64,000 bases of DNA from CALMEC01 sp964531025 (GCA_964531025.1 CAZHDY010000001.1:1674001-1738000), one strand, 5' to 3'. Positions 23,309 to 32,082 are shown, counted from the first letter of the stretch. Translations and numbers: made by a program. Notes: generated from the sequence alone by a model not told the origin.

Positions 23309-23752
23309 TCAGTTCGCCCCTGTGGTGATCGTCTGCGCCGTCCCGCTGCTCGACACCTCGATCTTGCGGGGCTTGGCCTCCTCCGCGAGCGGAATGGTGA
23401 TCGTGAGCACACCGTTGTCGTAGTCGGCCACGATGCGCGAGCTGTCGACGGCGTCCCCGAGGGTTATCTGACGGCGGTAGGTCCCCGCGAACCGCTCGCT
23501 GGCCAGCCACTGGACGCCCTTGTCGGAGGGTGCGGTCCGTTCGGCCGTGATCGTCAGGACGCCGTTGTCGATGTTGACGTCGATCGACCCGGGATCGGCT
23601 CCCGGAAGGTCGGCGATGAGCACGTAGTGATCGCCGGATCGGTACAGGTCGAGCGGCATGAACCGTGGCGTGCGCTGGGTTCCGGCGAGCGAGCCCGTCA
23701 TCAGCCCACGGGTGAGCGCATCGACATCGCTGAAGGGATCAAAACGAAGCAT
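23309..23752 (-). CDS. Hsp20 small heat-shock protein
   Basis: A 147-residue alpha-crystallin-domain chaperone that holds unfolding proteins. The domain runs from about 32 to 125 (LDLYRSGDHYVLIADLPGAD, GVLTITAER, ERFAGTYRRQITLGD, ADYDNGVLTITIPL). The C-terminal IEV-type anchor follows at KPRKIEV. GGGAGG precedes the ATG. A CIRCE element lies 69-96 bp upstream, so HrcA control is expected. Confidence 0.93.
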   Translation of the reverse strand: MLRFDPFSDVDALTRGLMTGSLAGTQRTPRFMPLDLYRSGDHYVLIADLPGADPGSIDVNIDNGVLTITAERTAPSDKGVQWLASERFAGTYRRQITLGDAVDSSRIVADYDNGVLTITIPLAEEAKPRKIEVSSSGTAQTITTGAN

Positions 23753-23776
23753 GGTGGGTCACCTCCCTGATCCAGA

Positions 23777-23798
23777 TGTCCACGGTATTCGGTGGACA
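23777..23798 (-). promoter_or_regulatory. Inverted repeat in the hsp20 leader
   Basis: TGTCCAC (23777-23783) and GTGGACA (23792-23798) are perfect complements with an 8-nt loop, between the CIRCE element and the start codon. It could stabilise the leader RNA. A thermometer role is possible, but the ribosome site itself is outside this stem. Confidence 0.4.
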
Positions 23799-23821
23799 CC
23801 GCAACGTTGTATGCGGCAAAT

Positions 23822-23848
23822 TTAGCACTCTCCCATTGAGAGTGCCAA
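23822..23848 (-). promoter_or_regulatory. CIRCE element (HrcA operator)
   Basis: TTAGCACTC, a 9-bp spacer, then GAGTGCCAA, against the consensus TTAGCACTC-N9-GAGTGCTAA: a single mismatch. It is upstream of hsp20 and indicates repression by HrcA. hrcA itself is not in the window. Confidence 0.92.
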
Positions 23849-23855
23849 ATGAGGC

Positions 23856-23890
23856 GTGTCGTCCTCGGTGCCAGGCACCGGAGACGACAC
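23856..23890. repeat. GGTGCCTGGCACC-type hairpin, copy 5
   Basis: The tip GGTGCCAGGCACC is at 23867-23879 (the complement strand reads GGTGCCTGGCACC). The perfect arms GTGTCGTC (23856-23863) and GACGACAC (23883-23890) surround it. It begins 8 bp beyond the CIRCE element. Confidence 0.8.
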
Positions 23891-23944
23891 CGGAGTCGTG
23901 TGTGGACAACAAATACCTGTAAATCATGGCTTCGCGCAGGGCGG

Positions 23945-23981
23945 GTGTCGTGCCCCGGGTGCCTGGCACCGAGCGCGACAC
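23945..23981. repeat. GGTGCCTGGCACC-type hairpin, copy 6
   Basis: The tip GGTGCCTGGCACC is at 23958-23970, with arms GTGTCG (23945-23950) and CGACAC (23976-23981). The arm sequence resembles that of copy 5, 55 bp away in the opposite orientation, like paired REP elements. Confidence 0.8.
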
Positions 23982-24052
23982 GGCTCCTACGGACAAGCGA
24001 CTCCAACCACCGAATCAGGCTGCGAGTGCCGATCCCTCGCGCCGGCGACCCG

Positions 24053-25690
24053 CTACCTTCGCGAGCGGCCGTTGCGCTCGACTGCAGGGCCCGTTCGGAC
24101 GGTGCGGCCCAACAGGCGCATCGCCTTGAGGCCCAGCGAGAGCTTCTCCCGGTCGTCGCTTCGGCCGACGTCGAGGCCGGCCAGCTCGGCGATGCGATCC
24201 AGCCGGTAGCGCACGGTGTGGCGGTGTGTGTAGAGCTTGGCGGCGGTGGCGGCGAGGTTGCCGTCCAACTCCAGGTAGGTGGCCAGCGTTCCCACAAGCT
24301 CGGTCTGGTACTGCTCGTCGTATGCCACGAGCGGTGCGAGCGTCGACTCGTAGAACGACGAGAGTTCCTCGGGGCGGTCGGCGAAGATCTGGAAGAGCAG
24401 CTTGTAGGTGCCGGTCTCCTCGAAGGTGACCACCTCGCCGGCGCGACCGAGGCGCTCACCGATGGTCAGGGCGAGCTCGGCCTCGTCCAGCGCCGCGCCG
24501 AGCCCCTGGGGCTCCTCGGTGTGACGCGAAAGGGCCAACGTCACCGCCAGTCCGGGAACCGCGCTCCGGGTGGCCGACAGCAGGCGCCGCGCGAGGTCGC
24601 GCGCCATGTCGTCGATCTCGCTCTCCTCGTCCATGTCGGCCGGGGTCGGCAGCAGCACCTTGAGCCGTCCCCCGGTCCAGTCGGACAGGGCGTGCGGCCA
24701 GTGCAGCTCCAGCACCGCGCGGACGTGGCTCACGAAACGGCGTGCCGCGCGTTCGTCGACCTCGCGGTCCTCCTCCTCGTGATGGAGCATTCCGATCATG
24801 CCGACGCCGCCGCGCGAGAGATCGGCCCCCAAAAGGCGGGCGCGCCGGATGATGGAGTCGCGGTTCATCACCTCGCCGGACGCGAGTTCCTCGAGTAGGT
24901 CGCCCCTCAGACGTGATTCGGCGTCGATCCGCGCCTGCTCGCGTGCGTTCTCGACCGCGCAGGCCACGATGATCTCGCCCATCACTGCGCTGTCAGGATC
25001 GATGTCGTCTCCGTCCCAGACGACGATCGCGCCACCCGGGCCCAGGGGGCCCTCGACGGCGATGACGCGCGCGTCGGGAATGCCGCTTGCGATGAAGACG
25101 TCGATGGCGTCGTCGGTACGTGATTGCCGGGCTTCGTCGATGTGCTCGCTGAGCGTCTCGGCCCGGCCCTCGTCGTCCGCGCTGTCGCCGACGACATCCA
25201 GGTATGCATCGACGATGGTCACCTTGCGCTCAAGGAGGGTGGTGGTGAGGTGTGCGATGGCGGGGAACGATCCGGCGGTCAGCACGGCGGTCCGCAGGTC
25301 GCGGCGCGCGGCGGCGGCCCGAGCCAGATCCGGTCCGGCGAGTGACTGCGCGACGGCCTGGATCACCGCGCTCCAGTCCGCGTCGGGCCCGATGACGATG
25401 ACGGGTGCCTTCAGAGGTTTCGCGGGTCCGGTGCGTGCGATCACGGCGGCGCACTCGGCGGGCACCTCGGCCGGGACGCCGTCGGGTGCCAGGAGAAGCG
25501 TCCCCGGCGTGAGGACCATGTCGCCTTCGACCGGTGCGATCGCCGCCACCGGGATGTCGAGCGTCGCGTCGCTCGGGATCACCCGGGTGTTGCGGAACGG
25601 CGGGGCCGTCAGCAGATCGGCCAGCGTCGGGACGGTGTCGACCACGGGTCGTTTCGTTCGCGAGGGCACTCCGGCAGTTTCGCACGTCAT
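24053..25690 (-). CDS. PucR-family transcriptional regulator
   Basis: A 545-residue regulator. The N-terminal PucR-type sensor region (LADLLTAPPFRNTRVIPSD) is followed by a GGDEF-like/GAF-like middle. The C-terminal helix-turn-helix reads ELVGTLATYLELDGNLAATAAKLYTHRHTVRYRLDRI (split), the HTH_30 signature. It contains the usual helix EAELALTIGERLG before the output domain. Members regulate purine, amino-acid or nitrogen use. It is divergent from glnA, with only about 60 bp between starts, so it may respond to nitrogen supply and act on glnA; this is inferred from position. Confidence 0.88.
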   Translation of the reverse strand: MTCETAGVPSRTKRPVVDTVPTLADLLTAPPFRNTRVIPSDATLDIPVAAIAPVEGDMVLTPGTLLLAPDGVPAEVPAECAAVIARTGPAKPLKAPVIVIGPDADWSAVIQAVAQSLAGPDLARAAAARRDLRTAVLTAGSFPAIAHLTTTLLERKVTIVDAYLDVVGDSADDEGRAETLSEHIDEARQSRTDDAIDVFIASGIPDARVIAVEGPLGPGGAIVVWDGDDIDPDSAVMGEIIVACAVENAREQARIDAESRLRGDLLEELASGEVMNRDSIIRRARLLGADLSRGGVGMIGMLHHEEEDREVDERAARRFVSHVRAVLELHWPHALSDWTGGRLKVLLPTPADMDEESEIDDMARDLARRLLSATRSAVPGLAVTLALSRHTEEPQGLGAALDEAELALTIGERLGRAGEVVTFEETGTYKLLFQIFADRPEELSSFYESTLAPLVAYDEQYQTELVGTLATYLELDGNLAATAAKLYTHRHTVRYRLDRIAELAGLDVGRSDDREKLSLGLKAMRLLGRTVRTGPAVERNGRSRR

Positions 25691-25752
25691 GCTGGTTCGT
25701 GCGTCTCCGCTTGATAGCGTCGCACCCGATGACGGACGATGGAGAGAAGCCC

Positions 25753-27075
25753 GTGACGCATGACGAGGTCCTCGCGAGCATCCGTGACCGGGACGTGAAG
25801 TTCGTGCGCCTCTGGTTCACGGACATCCTCGGACAGCTGAAGAGCTTCGCCACGACCAGCGAGAACGTCGCGTCGGCTCTCGAACGCGGCATGCGCTTCG
25901 ACGGATCCTCGGTCACCGGCTTCAACGCCATCGAGGAGTCGGACATGATCGCCATGCCCGATCCCTCCACCTTCACGGTGCTTCCGTACCGGCCGCAGGA
26001 GCAGGCCGTGGCACGGATGTTCTGCGACATCCGCCTGCCCGGTGGGCAGGTGTACGAGGGCGATCCCCGTCATGTGCTGCGCCGGGCGCTGGCGCGTGCG
26101 GAGCGTATGGGCTTCGACCTCTTCGCGGTCAGCCCCGACCTCGAGTACTTCTATGTGGCGGCGCCCGATGATCCGCGGCCGATGGATCAGGGCGGCTACT
26201 TCGACCTCACGACCCTGGACGCCGCCAGCGACGTGCGACGCGAGACCGTGCTCGCGCTTCAGGCGATGGGTATCCGGACGCAGTACTCCCACCACGAGGT
26301 GGGGCCGTCGCAGCACGAGATCGACATGTGTTACGGAGACGCGCTGGTGATGGCCGACAACGTCATGACCTACCGCACGGTGGTCAAGGAGATCGCCCAC
26401 AAGCACGGCTACTACGCCACGTTCATGCCGAAGCCGTTCTCCGACGCCAACGGCAACGGGATGCACACCCACCAGAGTTTGTTCCGTAGCGACGGTAACG
26501 CGTTCTACGACGGATCGGACGAATCCCTCCTTTCCACGACGGCCAAGCAGTTCATCGCCGGTCAGCTGCGGCATGCGCGCGAGATGTCGGTGGTCTTCGC
26601 GCAGTGGGTCAACTCGTACAAGCGCCTGGTTCCGGGCTACGAGGCGCCCGTGCACGTCGCGTGGAGCCACCGGAACCGGTCGGCGCTGATGCGGGTGCCG
26701 ATGCTGCGCCCCGGACGTCCTCAGAGTGCGCGGGTGGAGATCCGCTGCCCCGACCCGGCCTGCAATCCGTACCTCACCTTCGCGGCCCTGCTCCACGCGG
26801 GGCTGGACGGCATCGAGCACGGGTACGAGATGCCCGAGGCCATGGACACGAACCTCTATGACCTCACCCATGAGGAGCGTGAGCGCGCCGGCATCGAGTC
26901 GCTGCCCGAGTCGCTGGGTGAGGCGGTCGAGATCGGTGCGGAGAGCGAGTTCCTCCTCCGGGTGTTCGGCGAGCATGTCCACGAGCGGCTCATCGACCTG
27001 AAGCGCCGTGAGTGGAGCGAGTACCGCGGTCAGGTCACACCGTGGGAGATCGATCGGTACCTCAACATCCTCTGA
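25753..27075 (+). CDS. glnA: Glutamine synthetase, type I
   Basis: An enzyme of about 440 residues that makes glutamine from glutamate, ammonia and ATP. Motifs are FDGSSVTGFNAIEESDM, the catalytic Glu-rich EVGPSQHEIDM, KPFSDANGNGMHTHQS, and APVHVAWSHRNRSA. The adenylylation region reads NLYDLTHEERERAG and lacks the typical type I-beta context. With the short length this points to an alpha-type enzyme not controlled by adenylylation. GTG at 25753 is preferred because GGAGAG lies six bases before it; ATG at 25729 has none. It is divergent from the PucR gene. Confidence 0.93.
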   Translation: MTHDEVLASIRDRDVKFVRLWFTDILGQLKSFATTSENVASALERGMRFDGSSVTGFNAIEESDMIAMPDPSTFTVLPYRPQEQAVARMFCDIRLPGGQVYEGDPRHVLRRALARAERMGFDLFAVSPDLEYFYVAAPDDPRPMDQGGYFDLTTLDAASDVRRETVLALQAMGIRTQYSHHEVGPSQHEIDMCYGDALVMADNVMTYRTVVKEIAHKHGYYATFMPKPFSDANGNGMHTHQSLFRSDGNAFYDGSDESLLSTTAKQFIAGQLRHAREMSVVFAQWVNSYKRLVPGYEAPVHVAWSHRNRSALMRVPMLRPGRPQSARVEIRCPDPACNPYLTFAALLHAGLDGIEHGYEMPEAMDTNLYDLTHEERERAGIESLPESLGEAVEIGAESEFLLRVFGEHVHERLIDLKRREWSEYRGQVTPWEIDRYLNIL

Positions 27076-27088
27076 TGAGGAACCTGCG

Positions 27089-27148
27089 ATGAGCGCTCCC
27101 GGGCTGGCGCCGCGCCTCGCCGTGCTCACGTGGTGGCGCTCGCGGTGA
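27089..27148 (+). CDS. Possible 19-codon leader peptide before the MscS gene
   Basis: ATG with AGGA seven bases upstream opens a frame of 19 codons (MSAPGLAPRLAVLTWWRSR) whose TGA overlaps the GTG at 27145 of the channel gene (GTGA). The channel gene has no ribosome site of its own, so re-initiation would explain its translation. Alternatively, a one-base sequence error could have split the true N-terminus. Confidence 0.35.
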   Translation: MSAPGLAPRLAVLTWWRSR

Positions 27149-27996
27149 CGGATTTGGTCGCGACCGTCTTCGGTGCGGACGGCTGGATGGAGAAGGCCGT
27201 TCTCGTCGCCATCACGCTCGGTGTCACGGTCATCCTGTTCGGACTGATCCGCTTCATCGTGCCGCGGGCGGATCAGACCGCGGCCCAGAGCCAGGATCCG
27301 GTCAAGTGGCAGCAGCGCCGTACGGCGGTCGCGCTCCTCGCCACCGTCCTTCGCTACACGGTGCTGGTGGTGGCGATTCTCGCGATCATCACCATCCTGG
27401 CCGGCGCCGGCGGCGTGGGAGCCATCCGTGGCAGCGCCATCCTGGCCGTGATGCTGGGGCTCGCCAGCCAGCGGCTTCTCACCGACGTCATCGCGGGTTT
27501 CTTCATCCTGTTCGAGGGGCAGTACGGAGTGGGGGACGTCATCACCGTCGAGCCGTCCAAGGCCAGCGGCATCGTCGAGGCCCTCGGTGTCAGAACGACG
27601 CTCATCCAGCGGTCCGACGGCTCGCGCGTGTTCGTCCCCAATGGCCAGATCACCGCCGTGATGCGGTATCGGTCAGCGCAGGCCAGCGTGATGGTGACGG
27701 CGCTGACCCGCTCGGAGGACGCGGTGCGTGAAGCCCTGGCGGATGTCGCGCGGCTCGCGGAGAGCACAGGTGAGATCATCGGACCACCACAGTACGAGGA
27801 GGTCATCGAGATGGGCGACGCGATCCGTGCGGTCAGGGTCCGGTTGCGGGTGCCGTCCGCGCGCCTCGACGAGGCGGTGACCTTCCTCCGTACGACCCTC
27901 ACCGGCCGTCTCGGGGACCGGGTTGTGGGCGACGTCCTCGTCACTCCTGTGCCACGTGATCAGGACGATCTCATCGGTCCTGCGGAGGCATCGTGA
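27130..27996 (+). CDS. MscS-family mechanosensitive channel
   Basis: A protein of about 288 residues in the cytoplasmic membrane that opens under osmotic stress. Three membrane segments (about 20-45, 72-92, 95-118) are followed by the MscS pore-helix region (AILAVMLGLASQRLLTDVIAGFFILFEG split) and the beta domain (YGVGDVITVEPSKASGIVEALGVRTT). GTG at 27130, 27133 or 27145 could be the start; none has a ribosome site. The stop overlaps the next start in GTGA. Confidence 0.9.
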   Translation: MVALAVTDLVATVFGADGWMEKAVLVAITLGVTVILFGLIRFIVPRADQTAAQSQDPVKWQQRRTAVALLATVLRYTVLVVAILAIITILAGAGGVGAIRGSAILAVMLGLASQRLLTDVIAGFFILFEGQYGVGDVITVEPSKASGIVEALGVRTTLIQRSDGSRVFVPNGQITAVMRYRSAQASVMVTALTRSEDAVREALADVARLAESTGEIIGPPQYEEVIEMGDAIRAVRVRLRVPSARLDEAVTFLRTTLTGRLGDRVVGDVLVTPVPRDQDDLIGPAEAS

Positions 27997-29156
27997 CCCC
28001 CCTGCGCGTCGCCATCGACCTGCGGTCGGTGACCGAGGGTGACCGTGGCGGGGTCGCCCGTTTCGCCTTGGGTATCACCGAGGCCCTGGCCCAGCGTGAG
28101 CTGGTCACCGTCATCCCGTTCGCACAGGCGGACATCCCGTCACTGCCCGTCCCGGTCCACCACATCCGGGCCGCGCGAGCGGGCGCCAAGGATCACGTCG
28201 CGCTCCCCACGCTGCTCCGCAACGTGAACGCCGACGTGCTCCTCTCCCCGGCCAACGTGGGGCTGCCACTCATCTCGCCGTGTCCCATGGTGCTCGTGCT
28301 GCACGACGTCGCAGACTGGGAGTCGGAGCCGGACGACGGCCGGGTGCGCTCGGCGACGAGTGGTGCCGTCTCTCTTGGACGTGCGGCGCTCATCGCCACC
28401 CTGTCGGACCACGCGGCGGGCATGATCCGCCGCCGCCTGGGTATCGCCGAGGAGCGCATCCGTGTGGTGCCGACGGGTGTGGACCGGCGGTTCTTCGAGG
28501 ATCCCGGCGCCCATGCGGTGGAGTCCGTGCGCCGCTCCTACGGGGTGATCGAGGGGAGCGTCCTGCACGTCGGAAGTCTGCGCTCGCGTCGTGACCTCCC
28601 GACGCTGGTCCGAGCTGTGTCCGCGCTTCCCGTTGACATGGTGCCGCGCCTCGTTCTCGCGGGGGCGGGCCCGGCGGAGGAGAGCCTGCGGTCCATGGCC
28701 CGCATGATCGGAGTCGCCGACCGGTTGCATCTGACCGGATTCGTGGACGAGGCAGACCTCCCCGCCGTCTATCGGGCATCCACCTGTGTCGTGCTCGCAG
28801 GAACGGCGGAGGGCATCGGCCTGCCGCTGATCGAGTCCATGGCATGTGGCACGCCGGTGATCGCGGCCCGTGCCGGTGCACTGCCCGCGGCGGTTGGACG
28901 CGCCGGGCGGCTGTTCCCGGCGGGGGATTCGAGCGCGCTGGCCAATCAGCTGCGTGAGGTGCTCGGTTCGCCGGCCGAGCGGGAACGGCTGATCCGCGCC
29001 GGTCGCGAGCAGGCGTCCAGGTTCACATGGGAACGGTCGGCCGAGCGGGTCGAAGCGGTGCTGCGCGAGGCGGCGAGCGGAAGCACCCGCGACCGCGCGA
29101 AGGCTCAGCTGGGTGGGCTTCGCAACATCCGCAGCTGGCTGAAGCGTAACTCGTAG
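27993..29156 (+). CDS. GT4-family glycosyltransferase
   Basis: A 387-residue retaining GT-B glycosyltransferase. It has the N-terminal Rossmann part (VAIDLRSVTEGDRGGVARFALGI), then SDHAAGMIRRRLGIAEERIRVVPTGVD. The C-terminal donor motif GTAEGIGLPLIESMACGTPVIA carries the conserved Glu pair. It probably transfers a sugar from a nucleotide donor during cell-surface glycan synthesis. GTG overlaps the MscS stop, so the two are co-translated, though their functions are unrelated. Confidence 0.9.
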   Translation: MTPLRVAIDLRSVTEGDRGGVARFALGITEALAQRELVTVIPFAQADIPSLPVPVHHIRAARAGAKDHVALPTLLRNVNADVLLSPANVGLPLISPCPMVLVLHDVADWESEPDDGRVRSATSGAVSLGRAALIATLSDHAAGMIRRRLGIAEERIRVVPTGVDRRFFEDPGAHAVESVRRSYGVIEGSVLHVGSLRSRRDLPTLVRAVSALPVDMVPRLVLAGAGPAEESLRSMARMIGVADRLHLTGFVDEADLPAVYRASTCVVLAGTAEGIGLPLIESMACGTPVIAARAGALPAAVGRAGRLFPAGDSSALANQLREVLGSPAERERLIRAGREQASRFTWERSAERVEAVLREAASGSTRDRAKAQLGGLRNIRSWLKRNS

Positions 29157-29231
29157 ACCCCGGCCGGACGGCGGCCACGTTGCCCGGTCCATCGGTGACG
29201 GTCGCGGGTTTCCGGTTATCCACGGGCGTCG

Positions 29232-30449
29232 TCAGGGGACCATCGCATGCGCCGCGGGACTCGCCCGGTCGTCTCGGAGTGCGAAGAACGCCAGGCAGAT
29301 CGATCCGGCGGGAGGGTCGGAGAACTGGAGTCGATAGACCCCGGCCTCGGGGATCAAGTACGCATCGACACCTTCGGCGCCGGGTGCGTTGTGGGTCGGC
29401 GGGCACGAACCGTCCGGCATGCGCTGCACCGCGAGATAGCTGCTCGCGGGAAGGGCTACCGGAACGTTCCAGTACTGACGTGGCGAGGAGCCGTCCTCCA
29501 TGTGAGGGGTGATCGCACCGACGGTGGGTGCATCGACCGGCGGCGGCGTGACGGTCACCGAGTGGCGTGAGGGTGCCGTCCCCAGACCCCAGTAGTTCAC
29601 CGTCTTCACCTCGATACAGCGGACTTCTGCGGAAGTGATCTCACGCGAGTCGGTCCATGATGTGTGAGAGATCGGGAGTTGATCGATCGACATGCGGCCA
29701 AGTCTGTCGCTCGGCCCGTTGCCCGTGCAGTTCTGGGAGATCCCGCTTCGGATCTCGATCTTGGATCCGGCCGGTATGCGTCCCGTGGGTCGTGTCCATG
29801 AGATGACGACGGGTGTCCCGGTTCCGCCGGTTATCCTGATGTCCCTGATGGCCGGGGCGGCAGGTTCGATCAGGCAGTTCCGGGGCAGCGTGCGTCGCGC
29901 GCCTCCGTACAGGCGGCGTGCCTGCGCCAGGTCGTGGGGGCGGACCAGCCGGCACGGGTAGTAGCCCGTGCGCGTGCTCGGCTCGCACGGCCTCGGGTAG
30001 GGGTTCATGATGGTGCACGCCCGCGTGGCGGGGTGGGGGAGGCCGAGCACATGCCCCAGTTCGTGGGTGAGCAGGGTGGCGGTATCTATCCAGTTCTCTC
30101 TGGAGATCGCGCGACCGGGACGACCCGCGACGACGAGGCGCGCGTTGCGCTGACGTCCGAGCGTGGCCCATGCGCCGCCGCCGCGGGACGGGCCCATCCG
30201 GATGAGGAACTGCGCCTGGGCCGGCTTCTTCACCCGGACGAACCGGATGCCGAGGCCGGTGCTGTTCCACGCGTTCGTGGCGGCCTTGAGCGACCAGTCA
30301 TACGAGGGGTGGAGATTCGAGTGGTAGCGGATGGTCTTCCCGGGCCACCTGTCCACTCCGTGGGCTGTCGGAGCCGATATCGCTGTCGCGCCGAGGACCA
30401 TGACGACGGCGGCGAGCGCGAGACGTGTGAATGCCGCACGAATCAACAT
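29232..30449 (-). CDS. Secreted matrixin-type zinc metalloprotease
   Basis: A 405-residue exported protease. The signal peptide ends near residue 30 (ATAISAPTAHG). The zinc motif HELGHVLGLPH is at 129-139 and the Met-turn IMNPY at about 147, defining a matrixin-like metzincin. A disulphide-rich stretch (CEPSTRTGYYPC) follows. The C-terminal ~200 residues are beta-rich, with a fibronectin-III-like segment (TPVVISWTRPTG), and could bind substrate. The gene stands alone on this strand with a terminator for the upstream cluster before it. Confidence 0.88.
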   Translation of the reverse strand: MLIRAAFTRLALAAVVMVLGATAISAPTAHGVDRWPGKTIRYHSNLHPSYDWSLKAATNAWNSTGLGIRFVRVKKPAQAQFLIRMGPSRGGGAWATLGRQRNARLVVAGRPGRAISRENWIDTATLLTHELGHVLGLPHPATRACTIMNPYPRPCEPSTRTGYYPCRLVRPHDLAQARRLYGGARRTLPRNCLIEPAAPAIRDIRITGGTGTPVVISWTRPTGRIPAGSKIEIRSGISQNCTGNGPSDRLGRMSIDQLPISHTSWTDSREITSAEVRCIEVKTVNYWGLGTAPSRHSVTVTPPPVDAPTVGAITPHMEDGSSPRQYWNVPVALPASSYLAVQRMPDGSCPPTHNAPGAEGVDAYLIPEAGVYRLQFSDPPAGSICLAFFALRDDRASPAAHAMVP

Positions 30450-30481
30450 CTACAGAATCCTACGGAAAGGTCGGCGTGATG

Positions 30482-30505
30482 AAAAGTGCGTGATCCCTCA
30501 CGCGC
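30482..30505 (-). terminator. Intrinsic terminator of the exopolysaccharide cluster
   Basis: On the minus strand, GCGCGTGA and TCACGCAC form an 8-bp stem around GGGA, followed directly by TTTTC. It lies about 107 nt after the stop of the last glycosyltransferase gene. Confidence 0.75.
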
Positions 30506-30612
30506 ATCCGGCTCGGCGGGGTCGCCGGCGCTTCAAGGCCATTCTCGGACCGAGCCCGGCGTCGTCGTGCACGGCGCTTCGGGCGGGCAAACCGGTCGGT
30601 CGCAGGTCCGTG

Positions 30613-31782
30613 TCAGTCCGCGGGAGCCTGCGAGGGATCGATCGCCGCGATGAGCGCCTCCCACCGGTCGGTGACGCGGTCCCATGTCTGCTCCACCGCC
30701 CACTGCCGACCCGACTCTCCGAGCTCGTCTCGCAGCGATGCGTTGCCCTCCAGGGCGCGGACGGTGGCCGCGTACTCGTCGGGTGATCGGTAGACGAATC
30801 CGCCGCCGCTCCGCGCCGTCTGGCCGGCGATGACCGGGGAGTGCCCGGTCCCGATGGTCGGGCAGCCCTCGCGCCAGGCTTCGAGCAGCACAAGCGAGTA
30901 ACTCTCGTTGCGCGACGGCATGGCCAGCGCGATGGCGTGGGTGAGGAGCGCGGTGCGTGTGGCCTCGCTCACGCGGCCCAGGTGGACGGCCCAGTCGGGC
31001 AGATCGGGTGGTGGGTCGCCGGGGCCGGCGAACACCAGGCGTGCCGTTCCTCCATCGCGACGGTACCGGGCGTGGTGGTCGACCAGTTCCCAGACGCCCT
31101 TTCCCGGATCCATCCGGCCCACGTAAACGACGAACGGTCCGTCGATCGGCGCATCGCCGATGTCCGGGCCGGCGTCCTCCGGCTTCGCGGGCAGCGCGGC
31201 GCCGACGATCTCGGACGGTCGCCCCCGCAGGCCGAAGTAGTCGTCGACCAGCATCCGCTCCTCGGGCGTGAGGAAGGCGAAGCCCGCCACCGTGTTCATC
31301 ACCCCGCGCGTGAGACCGAAGCGGATCTGTGCCTCGTTGTGCGCGGTCGGGACGAGGATGCTGCGTCTCCGTGCGAGCGGTGCCGCCAGCTGGCTGGTGG
31401 CGTAGAGGTAGGTCCACAGGGCCACGGGCCCGGTGGTCGCTGCCACCTCGCGCAGTAGTGACGCGCTGACGGGTCCTTGTGCGAGCGCCCAATCACGTTC
31501 GATCTGCGGGGTGCCGCCGCCGGTGGCGATGATCGACGTGAGGTCGGCGGCGCGTGCGGGATCCGGGGTCGCGGCGTCGTGACGCGAGACGGTGACGCCG
31601 TCCTCCTGCGACGTGCCCGCCGCCTCGACGGGGGTCCAGTGCAGGTAGTCGTGTGCCGTCGTCGTGATGACATGAACCGAATGGCCGCGTGCTGTGAGCG
31701 CACGTGCCGTGGAGCGGCAGAGCCCCTCGGCACCTCCGATGACGTGGGGTCCGTACCGCTGGACCACGAAGGTCACGCGCAC
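30613..31782 (-). CDS. GT4-family glycosyltransferase (exopolysaccharide cluster)
   Basis: A 389-residue GT-B glycosyltransferase. The N-terminus VVQRYGPHVIGGAEGLCRSTARAL is the acceptor-side Rossmann start. FVVYVGRMDPGKGVWELVDH and PSRNESYSLVLLEAWREGCPTI are the donor-side motifs with the ExxxxxE pair. It is the last gene of a leftward cluster with a polyprenyl glycosylphosphotransferase, and probably adds a later sugar to the lipid-linked repeat unit. Confidence 0.9.
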   Translation of the reverse strand: MRVTFVVQRYGPHVIGGAEGLCRSTARALTARGHSVHVITTTAHDYLHWTPVEAAGTSQEDGVTVSRHDAATPDPARAADLTSIIATGGGTPQIERDWALAQGPVSASLLREVAATTGPVALWTYLYATSQLAAPLARRRSILVPTAHNEAQIRFGLTRGVMNTVAGFAFLTPEERMLVDDYFGLRGRPSEIVGAALPAKPEDAGPDIGDAPIDGPFVVYVGRMDPGKGVWELVDHHARYRRDGGTARLVFAGPGDPPPDLPDWAVHLGRVSEATRTALLTHAIALAMPSRNESYSLVLLEAWREGCPTIGTGHSPVIAGQTARSGGGFVYRSPDEYAATVRALEGNASLRDELGESGRQWAVEQTWDRVTDRWEALIAAIDPSQAPAD

Positions 31783-31788
31783 GAGGAA

Positions 31789-32082
31789 CTAGTCGGTGCG
31801 ATCGGCTTCGAGCGACGCGACGCGTGCCTCGAGGTCGCGAAGCCGTCGGTCGGTGGCGTGGCGGTCGTGTTCGAGCTGTCCGACGAGATCGAGGAGCGAC
31901 GGCGCGATGATGCGGATGAGCCCGCGCCGGACCCGCGTGACGAGGCGGCCCGCGACGCCCGGGCGAAGCGACGACGGCGGCGCACTCAGCGAGAGCGGTA
32001 CGAGCGGAGGGTCTCCGGCCGCCTCCTGGAGTTCGCGAAGCAGGGCCTTCGGATCGGGTTGCCCGGGTGCGTCCATCGCCAT
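31789..32082 (-). CDS. Small coiled-coil protein in the exopolysaccharide cluster
   Basis: A 97-residue protein with a Pro/Ser-rich first half, a short hydrophobic centre (LIRIIAPSLLDLVGQL), and a C-terminal heptad run (HATDRRLRDLEARVASLEAD). The ATG follows the stop of the transferase gene without a gap (TAGATG). I know no function; the position suggests a role with its two glycan-synthesis neighbours. Confidence 0.7.
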   Translation of the reverse strand: MAMDAPGQPDPKALLRELQEAAGDPPLVPLSLSAPPSSLRPGVAGRLVTRVRRGLIRIIAPSLLDLVGQLEHDRHATDRRLRDLEARVASLEADRTD

